A stretch of DNA of 64,000 nt from Saccharibacillus sp. JS10 (GTDB lineage Bacteria > Bacillota > Bacilli > Paenibacillales > Paenibacillaceae): the NCBI RefSeq assembly GCF_024436065.1, contig NZ_JANFNS010000001.1, positions 806,001-870,000 of the forward strand, read 5' to 3'. Numbering within the stretch: the first letter of the stretch is position 1; each line of letters opens with the position of its first letter. The notes below the pieces were generated by a model. It was given only the letters and a program-made list of their open reading frames with translations, was not told the DNA's origin and did no database searches. Shown here piece by piece: positions 26,567 to 35,400 of this stretch. A program made the position numbers and the translations under genes.

Positions 26567-27184
26567 ATGTCGAACTCAACATTAAAATTAATTGCCGGGA
26601 TTGCTGCCGGAGCTGCTATCGGTGGAGTGACTGCTTTACTTTTTGCTCCGCAACGCGGTGTAGAAACGCGCCGCGCGATCGCGGATAGCGCTACAGATTT
26701 GAAAGACAAAGGTCTGGAGCTTACAGACCGCGGCGTCGTAGTCGCTATGGATCTGAAAGACAAAGGCGTACATGCAGCTTTGGATTTGAAAGATAAAAGC
26801 GTATCCGTTGCTACCGATCTGAAAGATCGTAGTGTCGATACCGCGAATGTCATTCGCGACAAAGCGCAAGCTTCGCTGCAAACGGCTAAAGACAAAAGCC
26901 AAAGCGCTGTCGCTACGCTACGCGAAAAAGGCCAAGCTGCGGCAGAAATCAGCCGAGAATGGATCGCGTTCGGCAAAGAAGTCGGCGAAGTGGCAATGGA
27001 GTGGAAAGTTGAGATTGAAGCGGCTGTCCGCGATCTCAAAGTAGAGCTGGAACGTTTCCAACGTGAACAGGAAAATGATACGCAGTTGCAAGATGATATT
27101 GCAAAGCTGAAAAAGCAAACCGAAGAAACGGCTGCTGTCGTGAAAAATGCGCAGGAGCGGATTACGAATTCGATGGCTCGATAG
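26567..27184 (+). CDS. YtxH-like protein with 11-residue amphipathic repeats
   Basis: A 205-residue protein. Residues 7-27 form a glycine-rich membrane helix ending FAPQRG, the YtxH signature. From residue 61 to 126 there are six consecutive 11-residue units (MDLKDKGVHAA, LDLKDKSVSVA, TDLKDRSVDTA, NVIRDKAQASL, QTAKDKSQSAV, ATLREKGQAAA), the period expected of long amphipathic helices as in LEA proteins and lipid-droplet coats. The C-terminus (about 140-200) is a further charged coiled coil. A membrane-anchored stress or lipid-surface protein is a reasonable inference; its function is not known. Confidence 0.82.
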   Translation: MSNSTLKLIAGIAAGAAIGGVTALLFAPQRGVETRRAIADSATDLKDKGLELTDRGVVVAMDLKDKGVHAALDLKDKSVSVATDLKDRSVDTANVIRDKAQASLQTAKDKSQSAVATLREKGQAAAEISREWIAFGKEVGEVAMEWKVEIEAAVRDLKVELERFQREQENDTQLQDDIAKLKKQTEETAAVVKNAQERITNSMAR

Positions 27185-27390
27185 ATTGAAGCTTAGATAG
27201 GCTTGGTGAGTTTAGTGCTGGGAGACGCTGCGAGAGAAATTTGTTTCGGTCGCTTGTTGAAATCGAGAAAATTGGATTGGAATTAGATATGGGTTTTCTC
27301 GATTTCAAAGGCGAACACTATTGTTCCTGCACTAAATTTCTCTCTTCGCTCGGTCAGCTTACAATCGATCGTTGGGTTTGGCGAGTTATA
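27185..27390 (+). other. Non-coding region with nested inverted repeats
   Basis: TTGAAATCGAGAAAA at 27257-27271 and TTTTCTCGATTTCAA at 27294-27308 form a perfect 15-bp stem with a 22-base loop. Outside it GAGAGAAATTT (27232-27242) pairs with AAATTTCTCTC (27334-27344). TTAGTGC (27211-27217) can also pair with GCACTAA (27329-27335), competing with the outer stem. No credible gene. It could be a structured 3' UTR or an RNA ending at the terminator at 27391. Confidence 0.45.
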
Positions 27391-27427
27391 AAAGAAGCGG
27401 CTCCCTTGTCGGGGAGCCGCTTCTTTT
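27391..27427 (+). terminator. Strong intrinsic terminator
   Basis: Perfect 15-bp stem AAAGAAGCGGCTCCC / GGGAGCCGCTTCTTT followed by TT, about 210 bases after the YtxH-like gene. The AT-rich stretch from here to 27619 should hold the promoter of the next gene; none is clear. Confidence 0.9.
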
Positions 27428-27619
27428 TGTTTACGGATCAAGTTCTTGGAAATTTTTATTCACATGAAATTTCAGGTAAAATAGAATATAAATTTTTTAA
27501 AATACTACTCTTTGCTTATTAATAAATTAAATATTATATATTATATTGAAAATATGGATTTTATACGGTATAAAAAGAATTGTATTTCTTTTTAAAAAAG
27601 CTTCAAGGAGGAATTCAGA

Positions 27620-28075
27620 ATGAAAAGAACATTTAACAACACAGGGAAAAAGGTCGTTTTGTCTTTAGCCGCTAGTATGTTGGTGTTCGGTAGTGGGTTT
27701 ACCGCTTCTGAGACTTTCGCCGCTTCTTCGTATGCCACTGCTGTTCCGGAAAATCCAACAACTCCTAAATTCAAAGAACCTCAACATTGGACGATCAACA
27801 AACATTTTACTTTAGCGGAAGCTAGACAAATTGTAGAAAGTGGCAAAAAGATATCGGATGTTAGTGAATTCGCTTCTGTTTTCGCTGCATTCAAAGCTCA
27901 AGGGTTAGTTCCATTTTTATTCATTTACGGAAAAACAGTCGAAGCCCAAATGACACCGTTCAAAACAGCGATTGCGAACAATTCAGGCGTTACTTTTAAA
28001 TACGATTACGTCCTTCCTGCTGGCGTGTCCGGAGGCAGCGGAAATATTGAAAATAGATCGGTCACTTACGAATGA
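27620..28075 (+). CDS. Small secreted protein of unknown function
   Basis: A 151-residue protein with a clear signal peptide (basic MKRTFNNTGKKV, hydrophobic VLSLAASMLVFGSGF, cleavage near TFA-ASS), leaving a mature protein of ~115 residues. The mature part has a helical segment TLAEARQIVESGKKISDVSEFASVFAAF and a strand-rich C-terminus. No cysteines or enzyme motif; I do not recognise the family. A consensus AAGGAGG precedes the start and a strong terminator follows. It is a single-gene unit. Confidence 0.8.
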   Translation: MKRTFNNTGKKVVLSLAASMLVFGSGFTASETFAASSYATAVPENPTTPKFKEPQHWTINKHFTLAEARQIVESGKKISDVSEFASVFAAFKAQGLVPFLFIYGKTVEAQMTPFKTAIANNSGVTFKYDYVLPAGVSGGSGNIENRSVTYE

Positions 28076-28109
28076 TATAGATCCTTTTTAAGACATTCGA
28101 TTATAAAAA

Positions 28110-28145
28110 CAAAAAGACGCCGGCATTTTGCCGGCGTCTTTTTTA
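28110..28145. terminator. Bidirectional terminator between the secreted protein and fruA
   Basis: AAAAAGACGCCGGCA, loop TTT, TGCCGGCGTCTTTTTT. A-run and T-run flank the stem, so it works for both convergent units. Confidence 0.92.
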
Positions 28146-28155
28146 ACGATTAAGC

Positions 28156-30078
28156 TTAAGGTTGAGTGACCAGTTTCTTTTTCCAAAGACCCAAGATCAG
28201 ACCCGAGATTACAGCGCCGATAATGACAGCAGCCATAAACAGTACCGCGTGGTTCGCCAACAGAGCGACGAAGATACCACCGTGAGGAGCTGGAACGTTG
28301 ATATGCCACAATTGAGTCAGTCCACCTGCAACCGCAGAACCGATAATACACGAAGTCAGTACGCGAAGTGGATCAGCTGCTGCGAATGGAATCGCACCTT
28401 CGGTAATAAAGCTGAATCCGAGAATATAGTTTGTGATACCCGATTTGCGCTCTTGCTCGTTGAATTTGTTTTTGAAGAATGTAGTCGCGAAAGCTGTTGC
28501 CAACGGAGGAACCATACCGCCCGCCATAACGGCTGCCATCATCAATCCGTTGGTGTTCCCACTCGAAGTGAAGACGCCAATCGCAAACGCATACGCGGCT
28601 TTGTTGAATGGTCCACCCATGTCGATCGCCATCATGCCGCCTAACAGCAGACCGAGTAATACAGCGTTACCTGTGCCTAGATTCGTCAAGACATTGTTCA
28701 GACCTGTGTTGATTGTACTGAAGAATGGATCGAACAGATAGTACATTACCGTTCCGGTAAGCAACAATCCAAACACTGGATACAGTAAGATTGGTTTTAA
28801 GCCGTCCAAAGTCTTAGGTAAGCCTTTGAACACTTTACGTAATCCAAGAATAATATAACCTGCCAAGAAACCAGCAGCCAGACCGCCCAAGAAGCCGGCA
28901 TGCGAAGTATCTGCCATATAACCTGCAACCATACCCGGCATCAGAGCGGGACGATCACCGATACTCATTGCGATATAACCTGCCAGAATCGCAATCAGGA
29001 AGTGGAATGCGCCTGATCCGCCGATCGTATTCAGCAGTTGGAAGATCGCATTGTCTTCGCCGTAAATTTGTTCGAACAAGAACGAGATTGCGATCAAAAT
29101 ACCGCCGCCGACAACGAACGGAAGCATATGCGAGATACCGTTCATCAAATCTTTGTAGATCTTGCCGCCTACGCTGATTTTGGCTCCTTGATCGCTTTCG
29201 CTTGAAGCAGAAGCTCCGCCTTCATGACGGTAGATTGGAGCATCACCCGTAGAAGCTTTGCGAATCAATTCTTCCGATTTACGGATTCCGTCGCTAACCG
29301 GACGTTGCAGAACTGGCTTGCCGTCGAAACGTGCCATTTCTACGTTTTTGTCTGCTGCTACGATAACGCCGCTTGCGCGAGCGATCTCGTCAGCTGTCAA
29401 TTTGTTGCCGATTCCTTCGGAACCATTCGTTTCTACGCGAATATTAATGCCCATTTCTTTGGCTTTTTTCTTCAACGCGTCTTCTGCCATAAATGTGTGC
29501 GCGATGCCTGTCGGGCAAGCGGTTACCGCTACGACAAATTTATCGGAATCCGGATTGCCTACGATGGTATTCGAAGACGTTGCCGTTGGAGCAGCCGAAG
29601 TAGCGGCTTGAGCGCCTTCCGATTCAGCCTGAGCTGCGTTGAACAAAGCAGTTACTTCAGCAGGTGTGTTCACTGTGCGTAATTTACCGAGGAAATCCGC
29701 ATCCAGCAACATCCGAGACAGGACTTTCAATGCTTGCAAGTGCAGATTCGATTCGCCTTCTGGAACCGCAATCATAAAGAAGAAATGTGCGGGCTGTTCG
29801 TCGAGCGATTCGTATTCGACGCCTGCAGAACTTTTACCGAATACGATAGTTGGTTCGTTAACCGCGCTCGTCTTCGCGTGCGGCATCGCAATACCTTCGC
29901 CGATTCCTGTACTGGATTGAGCTTCACGAGCCAAAATCGCTTGTCTGAAAGCTGCTGCATCGTTGATTCTGCCGCTTTTATTCAAAGATGCGATCAACTC
30001 GTCGATCACCGCTTCTTTTGTGATCGATCGCAAATCCAAGATCATCACCGGTTCGATCATCAGATCTGTAATTCTCAT
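28156..30078 (-). CDS. fruA: PTS fructose transporter EIIABC
   Basis: A 640-residue fused fructose-specific EII that takes up fructose as fructose-1-phosphate. EIIA (about 1-150) has the phosphorylated His in GIAMPHAKTS; EIIB (about 165-270) has the active-site Cys in VAVTACPTGIAHTFMA; EIIC (about 305-630) has about nine to ten membrane helices (GISHMLPFVVGGGILIA; DMGGPFNKAAYAFA; ITEGAIPFAAADP). Start at 30078 (MRITDLM) is chosen because GAGGAG sits nine bases upstream; an earlier ATG at 30111 lacks a site. Last gene of fruR-fruK-fruA. Confidence 0.96.
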   Translation of the reverse strand: MRITDLMIEPVMILDLRSITKEAVIDELIASLNKSGRINDAAAFRQAILAREAQSSTGIGEGIAMPHAKTSAVNEPTIVFGKSSAGVEYESLDEQPAHFFFMIAVPEGESNLHLQALKVLSRMLLDADFLGKLRTVNTPAEVTALFNAAQAESEGAQAATSAAPTATSSNTIVGNPDSDKFVVAVTACPTGIAHTFMAEDALKKKAKEMGINIRVETNGSEGIGNKLTADEIARASGVIVAADKNVEMARFDGKPVLQRPVSDGIRKSEELIRKASTGDAPIYRHEGGASASSESDQGAKISVGGKIYKDLMNGISHMLPFVVGGGILIAISFLFEQIYGEDNAIFQLLNTIGGSGAFHFLIAILAGYIAMSIGDRPALMPGMVAGYMADTSHAGFLGGLAAGFLAGYIILGLRKVFKGLPKTLDGLKPILLYPVFGLLLTGTVMYYLFDPFFSTINTGLNNVLTNLGTGNAVLLGLLLGGMMAIDMGGPFNKAAYAFAIGVFTSSGNTNGLMMAAVMAGGMVPPLATAFATTFFKNKFNEQERKSGITNYILGFSFITEGAIPFAAADPLRVLTSCIIGSAVAGGLTQLWHINVPAPHGGIFVALLANHAVLFMAAVIIGAVISGLILGLWKKKLVTQP

Positions 30079-30159
30079 TCTTTTCCACTCCTCTGGAGGT
30101 GTTATCGACATACGGTGTCCGCACGTCGTGTTGTACGGGTCTTGCTATAGATTGAAAGG

Positions 30160-31071
30160 TTATACCGGGTTTACTTGAACTTGCGACAGCAATTCATCGA
30201 TCTTGGCGCGTTCTGCCAAATCGTCCGAAAATGCGGTAGCACTTCCTGAAGCCGTACCTGTACGTAGTGCTTCCAGTACGTTGCCCGATTGAGATAGAGT
30301 ACCTACGAATCCGGCAATCATGGAATCGCCTGCGCCGACCGAGTTGCGAACTTTACCTTTCGGTACATTCGCGTGATAAACTTGATCTTTCGTCACCAGA
30401 AGCGCTCCGTCTCCTGCCATCGAGATCAACACATTTTGTGCGCCCATCTCAAGGAGCTTGCGACCGTATTGGATCAGATCATCTTGACCTTGGATCTCAA
30501 CATGGAATAGCTCGGCAAGTTCGTGATGGTTCGGCTTCACAAGAAGAGGTCCGTGAGGCAGTGCTTGCAGCAACGCTTCTCCTGTTGTATCGATCACAAA
30601 TTGTGCGCCGCGTTCATGAATGACTGTAATTAACCGTTCATAAAAATGACTGCCTAATGAAGGAGGAATACTTCCGGACAAAACGACGATGTCTTGTTCT
30701 GTAAGCGTTCTCAGCTTCTCCACCAAGGCTTCGGCTTCGCTCTCTCCGATTTGAGGGCCTTGACCGTTGATCTCGGTCTCGCTACCATGCTTCAACTTGA
30801 TGTTGATCCGTGTATCGTCTTTCACACCAACGAAATCGGTCTTGATCGATTCGGATTTGAGAATATCGTCGATAAAGCGACCTGTGAATCCACCTAGAAA
30901 ACCAAGCGCTGTATTTTCGATATTCAGACGACTTAAAATTCTTGAAACGTTGATGCCTTTTCCTCCCGGAAGCTTCAAATCGCGCTTCATCCGGTTCAGA
31001 GCATCCAATTGTAAATCTTCAACTTCCACGATGTAATCGATAGAAGGATTGAGCGTTACCGTGTAAATCAT
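30160..31071 (-). CDS. fruK: 1-phosphofructokinase
   Basis: A 303-residue PfkB-family kinase that converts fructose-1-phosphate to fructose-1,6-bisphosphate. The N-terminus MIYTVTLNPSIDYIVEVEDL and KLPGGKGINVSRILSRLN are the substrate-binding motifs; VRNSVGAGDSMIAGFVG holds the anion hole and catalytic Asp. It lies three bases after fruR and 81 bases before fruA, in the same operon, so uptake and the second phosphorylation are co-expressed. Confidence 0.96.
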   Translation of the reverse strand: MIYTVTLNPSIDYIVEVEDLQLDALNRMKRDLKLPGGKGINVSRILSRLNIENTALGFLGGFTGRFIDDILKSESIKTDFVGVKDDTRINIKLKHGSETEINGQGPQIGESEAEALVEKLRTLTEQDIVVLSGSIPPSLGSHFYERLITVIHERGAQFVIDTTGEALLQALPHGPLLVKPNHHELAELFHVEIQGQDDLIQYGRKLLEMGAQNVLISMAGDGALLVTKDQVYHANVPKGKVRNSVGAGDSMIAGFVGTLSQSGNVLEALRTGTASGSATAFSDDLAERAKIDELLSQVQVNPV

Positions 31072-31074
31072 GAT

Positions 31075-31821
31075 TTATCCCTCGATTATTTTGGTTTTCT
31101 CAAGAATTGATTTTCTCCACCGTTCTGGAACCGAATCGGTAATGATCGTCGCTTCTTTGAGATCGAATAACTTGGCAAAAGCCACTTCTCCGAATTTGCT
31201 TGCATCTGCCAATACATAAGAACGTTCCGCCAATTGTCTCGCCCGGCGCTTGATAAGCGCTTCTTCCGGGTCAGGTGTCGTAAAACCAAATTCAGCATTG
31301 ACTCCATTTGTTCCGATAAAGGCTTTGTCGAATCTGAAATTATCCATATTTTGAAGAGCGATACTTCCGATCACAGCTTTCGTATGACTTTTCATCATTC
31401 CGCCCAGCAGATAAGCTCGAATATTTTTACTGACCAGAGCTTCAACATGAGATAATCCGTTCGTTACGACGGTTACATCTTGTGCTTCGATAAAAGAGAT
31501 CATAGCAAGTGTCGTTGTACCGGCATCGAGATAGATACATTCGCCATCTCGAAGCTGCTGCGCTGCTGCACGACCAACGGTATGTTTTTGCTGGACATTT
31601 TTAAACGATTTTTCTTCCATGCCGGGTTCTTCGCTTCGACGATGAAGCAAGGAAGCGCCGCCATGTACACGCTTGAGTAAATGCTGCGATTCCAAATCGA
31701 TTAAATCTCGACGTACCGTTGATTCGGAGGTTCCTAGCAGTTCCACTAATTCCTGAAGCTTTACAATCCCAGAAATTTGTAAGCGCTGTAGTATCATGCG
31801 GTATCTTTCTTCTGTCAACAT
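31075..31821 (-). CDS. fruR: DeoR-family repressor of the fructose operon
   Basis: A 248-residue DeoR-type regulator. The helix-turn-helix is ERYRMILQRLQISGIVKLQELVELLGTSESTVRRDLIDLESQHLLKRVHGGA (about 5-57), and the C-terminal sugar-phosphate-isomerase-like sensor shows DGECIYLDAGTTTLAM and NTAEFG-like NAEFGFTTPDPEEA. Fructose-1-phosphate is the expected inducer. The start at 31821 follows GGAGG by 9 bases; an in-frame ATG at 31836 has no ribosome site. It is first in the operon and is probably autoregulated through the upstream TTCAAA repeats. Confidence 0.93.
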   Translation of the reverse strand: MLTEERYRMILQRLQISGIVKLQELVELLGTSESTVRRDLIDLESQHLLKRVHGGASLLHRRSEEPGMEEKSFKNVQQKHTVGRAAAQQLRDGECIYLDAGTTTLAMISFIEAQDVTVVTNGLSHVEALVSKNIRAYLLGGMMKSHTKAVIGSIALQNMDNFRFDKAFIGTNGVNAEFGFTTPDPEEALIKRRARQLAERSYVLADASKFGEVAFAKLFDLKEATIITDSVPERWRKSILEKTKIIEG

Positions 31822-31845
31822 AGTGTATTCCTCCATCTGCCATTC

Positions 31846-31874
31846 ATTGTAACCTATGTTTTTTCAAAAAACAA
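31846..31874 (-). promoter_or_regulatory. Candidate promoter of the fruR-fruK-fruA operon
   Basis: On the minus strand TTGTTT (31869-31874), 17-base spacer, TACAAT (31846-31851), 25 bases before the fruR start. Confidence 0.6.
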
Positions 31875-31929
31875 TCACTTTTCTTCAAAAACATTCAAAA
31901 AAGTTCAGTTTTAATTTGAAGCTTCAAAT
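31863..31929. promoter_or_regulatory. Phased TTCAAA repeats, candidate FruR operator
   Basis: TTCAAA begins at 31863, 31884, 31894 and 31923 with a TTCAGT variant at 31904, spacing close to one or two helical turns. The last copy is part of a perfect 16-bp palindrome ATTTGAAGCTTCAAAT (31914-31929). The array covers and precedes the promoter -35. Control by FruR is inferred from position. The rest of 31930-32090 shows nothing recognisable. Confidence 0.5.
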
Positions 31930-32091
31930 CTTCGTATTATTTGCTACATCAGCTTTGGTATCGCTTTCCTTTTTGAAGTTTTACCTGCCAAGTCATGATC
32001 AATCCTTCATATTTTTTATCTTTCCGGCTTTCGATTTGAATGAATGTTACGTGTTTTTCAAAAGAATGGAATTGACTCCTATCCACACAAA

Positions 32092-32131
32092 TAAACGTGC
32101 TGACCGAAATCATTCGATCAACACGTTTTGA
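32092..32131 (-). terminator. Weak terminator-like hairpin after the SUFU gene
   Basis: On the minus strand AAACGTG-TTGATCGAA ... GGTCAGCACGTTT, imperfect, followed by ATTTG. Confidence 0.4.
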
Positions 32132-32160
32132 GAATAAAATAATCAGAACCTTTGAAAAAC

Positions 32161-33237
32161 TTACCCGATCGTCTCGACGATATTCCCATCTGGATCACGC
32201 ATAAACGTTTTGACAATCTTGATCGTAAGACTGCTCATCGTATCGAGTACGAACTCGCCTTCTTTTGGCACCAGACGCTTCGACAACTCTGCTACAGCGT
32301 CTGCATTCAAATAAAGTTGTAATCCGTTATCCAGTTCAGTCACACGGTTTTGTACATCTGGGATCATCACGACTTGGGTATGCGGGCCCATCAACGTCAG
32401 GTCGCGATCATGAAGCAGCCGCCCTGATAAGATCCGCGCCAAAGATTGGGTTTGCTTGGCTCCGAGTTCCAAAACATACGAATTTCCTTTGAACAGATTT
32501 CTTTTTTCTGCCCAGTTCAGACTTTCCAGATACAACACACCCGTACTTGAACCTTCCGAACGTACGCCTAATTCCGCTGCCGCGCGAAGTTCAGCGTCTT
32601 CCAATAACGAAGCCCGCGTCAGATCAGTTAGATATAACGGTAACTTTTGCTCCGCTAATTGGAGAAAACTTTCGCTATTCCATACTTTGATCAGATCCAG
32701 TTCATCCGCTGTAATCCCGACTACTTGCAAAAATTCAAAAGCACCAAAAGGCGACGCCGCACTTTGAAGCTCTGGATCTTGAACAAACGCGATCGCTGTG
32801 AGTGCTGTATCTCGCTCTGCTTCAATCGGCCCATTCGCATCCAAATAATGCCCTGCTCGAAATCCGTTGCCACTGCTGAACACGTAGCGAGCGAGGTTTT
32901 GAAGAAAATTAACTGCCCATACCGGAGGTTGTTCTTCTCCTTCTCGCTTGAGACGTAACGTTAACTCAAATCCATGTCCACTGTACTCCGTACTTTCTGA
33001 TTCTTTTTCATAAAGTTCAGTGAAGCCGTACGTGACATAATGCCAATAAGGTACGGGATCTTCGCAAGCATAGACGCGCACTCCATCCAAAGGATCAGGT
33101 CCGCCCAGTCGATACGAAATCATCGTTCCATAATAAAAAGGTTCAACATCCGCATAATGCCGATCCAATATCGTATCGATTGCTTGTTGCCCCGGTGCTT
33201 GATCTCCAGTTGAATGTAACGGTTGATCTTCGTTCAT
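32161..33237 (-). CDS. Suppressor-of-fused (SUFU) domain protein
   Basis: A 358-residue soluble protein. The first ~190 residues match the SUFU domain: DTILDRHYADVEPFYYGTMISYRLGGPDPLDGVRVYACEDPVPYWHYVTYGFTELYEK, then GHGFELTLRLKREGEEQPPVWAVNFLQNLARYVF and TAIAFVQDPEL. Bacterial members are of unknown function and sometimes act as immunity proteins to polymorphic toxins; no toxin gene is next to it here. The C-terminal ~170 residues lack a recognised domain. Start at 33237 is chosen for GGAAG spacing over a GTG three codons upstream. Single gene. Confidence 0.85.
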   Translation of the reverse strand: MNEDQPLHSTGDQAPGQQAIDTILDRHYADVEPFYYGTMISYRLGGPDPLDGVRVYACEDPVPYWHYVTYGFTELYEKESESTEYSGHGFELTLRLKREGEEQPPVWAVNFLQNLARYVFSSGNGFRAGHYLDANGPIEAERDTALTAIAFVQDPELQSAASPFGAFEFLQVVGITADELDLIKVWNSESFLQLAEQKLPLYLTDLTRASLLEDAELRAAAELGVRSEGSSTGVLYLESLNWAEKRNLFKGNSYVLELGAKQTQSLARILSGRLLHDRDLTLMGPHTQVVMIPDVQNRVTELDNGLQLYLNADAVAELSKRLVPKEGEFVLDTMSSLTIKIVKTFMRDPDGNIVETIG

Positions 33238-33308
33238 CTTGCGCACTTCCTTTCTACTCTTCTTCTATCAAATTACCCGAAGCAAGACTTTTTTAAAAAC
33301 GAACGCAC

Positions 33309-33349
33309 GAAAAAACGCTCTCTCGGCGTCTACCGTGCTAAGAGAGCGT
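33309..33349 (-). terminator. Terminator of the chemoreceptor gene
   Basis: Minus strand ACGCTCTCT, 17-base loop, AGAGAGCGT then TTTTTT, just after the stop at 33372. Confidence 0.8.
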
Positions 33350-33371
33350 CTGATCTTAGATCAAACTTACA

Positions 33372-35348
33372 TTATTGAATTTTAAATTTAGCAATTCGGA
33401 CGCGCAATTCATCTGCACTCACGGACACTTCGCCTGACAAATTCGAGATGCTGGAGATCGCTTGCGCTTGTTCTTGCGTCGACGAAGCTGCTTCTTCTGT
33501 ACTTGCTGCACTTTGTTCCGCAACTGCCGCAATATCCGTCATAATCGATGATACATGGTCGGCACTGTGCTTGAGTTCATCTGATGCCAACGAGACTTCG
33601 CGAATTCGGCTTGTGATTCCATCCACTGAATCTCGAATCGCATCAAAAGCTCCGCGCGTCGATGCCGCCGCTTCAATCTGCTTCTCCACAGTCGACTGGA
33701 ACTCGTGGATTTCATCGATACTTTGACGGCCTGCTTCCTGTACGCCGGCAAGCAGTGTATCAATATCTGCTGCCGAAGAACGCGTTTGCTCGGCTAGCTT
33801 GCGAACTTCGTCGGCAACGACGCTGAATCCTTTGCCGTGTTCGCCTGCACGCGCCGCTTCGATTGCCGCATTCAGCGCCAGCAAATTCGTTTGCTTCGCA
33901 ACGGTATTGATCAAGCTGACCGCTTCGCCAATCTTAATCGTCTGGTCACCGAGTCGACGGTTTGCTTCTTCGACGCGCTCCGCCGATGTCCGGCTCGCTT
34001 CGGTCAACTCTCCTTGCGAAGCTACAGCGGCAAGACCTTCCGCCATCGCGGATGTGGCTTGTTCGGCACTTGAAGTCGCTAATCCGGCGCTACTTGCGAT
34101 CGCCGTAATCGATTCATTCATATCGCCCAACTGCTCGACGCCGGTCTGGATCGAAGATGCTTGATCCGTTGCGCCTTTTGCCAATTCTTCAATCACGACC
34201 GCGATCTGATCCGAGATATGTTTGGCTCCATTCGCTTGATCATTCATATATTTCGCAGAATGTTCGACCCCTTCCGCTGAACCCGCCGCAGCATGGATCA
34301 AGTCGCGAAGACTTGCTGACATTTCATTGAAAGCTGTACCGAGTTTGCCGATTTCGTCTTTGCCTTTGACATCCACGGATACGGTTAAATCGCCTTCAGC
34401 CATACGCTGTGCACTCTTTTGCAGCAAAATCAGAGGTTTGATCAGACGTGCTGCCGCGAATACAGCCACTACAGTCAGGAGAATGATCAGGAGAATGATA
34501 CCGCCGATAAATAGATTTCTCATTTGCGTATAATCAGCAAACGCATATTTTTCGGAAATCGAAGTTGCAATCAGCCAGCCCGTACCAGCAACTTTAGTAT
34601 AGTACAGCAATTGCGGTTCACCTTTGTACGTGTAAGTGAGACTGCCGGAATCGCCTTGCAACATCGTATCGGTGATGCCTGCATAATCCGGATCGTCTTT
34701 GAGCGGTTTATTCACATCTTCTTCGTTTGGATGTGCGAGTACCATGCCCGTCTTATCCGTCATCAATGCAAATCCACCAGGAATATCGATATTGTTGATC
34801 GTATCGGTCAACGTCTGTAGACGCATATCCCCAGCAACGACACCTACAAAATTCCCTGAAGCATCTTGAAGCGGATAACCGATCGACACCGAGTAGTTAT
34901 TGATCGCGGGATCCAAATACGGATTACTAAAGTTCAAAGCATTTGCCGCTTTGGCTTCGATAAACCACGGTCTTGCTTTGACATCGTAGCCGGCTGGCGG
35001 TTGCCAGCCTAGCCCGTCAATCATCGTTCCATCTTCAAGCCCAATATACATATCGCCTAATTTATCTTTATTCGAATCGATTGTAAAAGCTTGAAGATGT
35101 TTGATCGTGATCTGATCAAAAGGAACGGTGGCTTGAAGATTGACAGCTGTTGTCTCAACGACTTTAGCATTGCCGTTGATCCAACCGCCAATTTCTTCAG
35201 CTGTATTCGTAGCGGTCGCTTTCAAACTTTCGCTTACTGATTCCTGAGCTTCTTTTTTCATATTATTTAAAGCGGCAAAGCTAATGCTTCCTGTGCCTAC
35301 CACCGTAACAATGACAAGTAAAACAGCTAACTTCATTTTCAAATTCAT
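33372..35348 (-). CDS. Methyl-accepting chemotaxis protein (dCache sensor), copy 1
   Basis: A 658-residue chemoreceptor. Membrane helix at about 6-26, an extracellular double-Cache sensor (~30-275; [67 protein letters not shown]), second membrane helix at ~280-305, HAMP ([21 protein letters not shown]) and a long coiled-coil signalling domain with the conserved hairpin tip [42 protein letters not shown] that binds CheA/CheW. The Arg-Trp pair in ARPWF suggests an amino-acid or other carboxylate ligand. It is 52 bases downstream of a close paralogue and shares its signalling half almost exactly. Confidence 0.95.
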   Translation of the reverse strand: MNLKMKLAVLLVIVTVVGTGSISFAALNNMKKEAQESVSESLKATATNTAEEIGGWINGNAKVVETTAVNLQATVPFDQITIKHLQAFTIDSNKDKLGDMYIGLEDGTMIDGLGWQPPAGYDVKARPWFIEAKAANALNFSNPYLDPAINNYSVSIGYPLQDASGNFVGVVAGDMRLQTLTDTINNIDIPGGFALMTDKTGMVLAHPNEEDVNKPLKDDPDYAGITDTMLQGDSGSLTYTYKGEPQLLYYTKVAGTGWLIATSISEKYAFADYTQMRNLFIGGIILLIILLTVVAVFAAARLIKPLILLQKSAQRMAEGDLTVSVDVKGKDEIGKLGTAFNEMSASLRDLIHAAAGSAEGVEHSAKYMNDQANGAKHISDQIAVVIEELAKGATDQASSIQTGVEQLGDMNESITAIASSAGLATSSAEQATSAMAEGLAAVASQGELTEASRTSAERVEEANRRLGDQTIKIGEAVSLINTVAKQTNLLALNAAIEAARAGEHGKGFSVVADEVRKLAEQTRSSAADIDTLLAGVQEAGRQSIDEIHEFQSTVEKQIEAAASTRGAFDAIRDSVDGITSRIREVSLASDELKHSADHVSSIMTDIAAVAEQSAASTEEAASSTQEQAQAISSISNLSGEVSVSADELRVRIAKFKIQ

Positions 35349-35400
35349 TCGAGGAACACCTCACTTGTCCTATTGGAAATCAAAACCTTCGTTCAAAGAT

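Noticed and set aside
27241-27522. 93-codon open frame
   Set aside because: It runs through the perfect terminator at 27391-27427 and the inverted repeats, has no ribosome site and no recognisable protein features.
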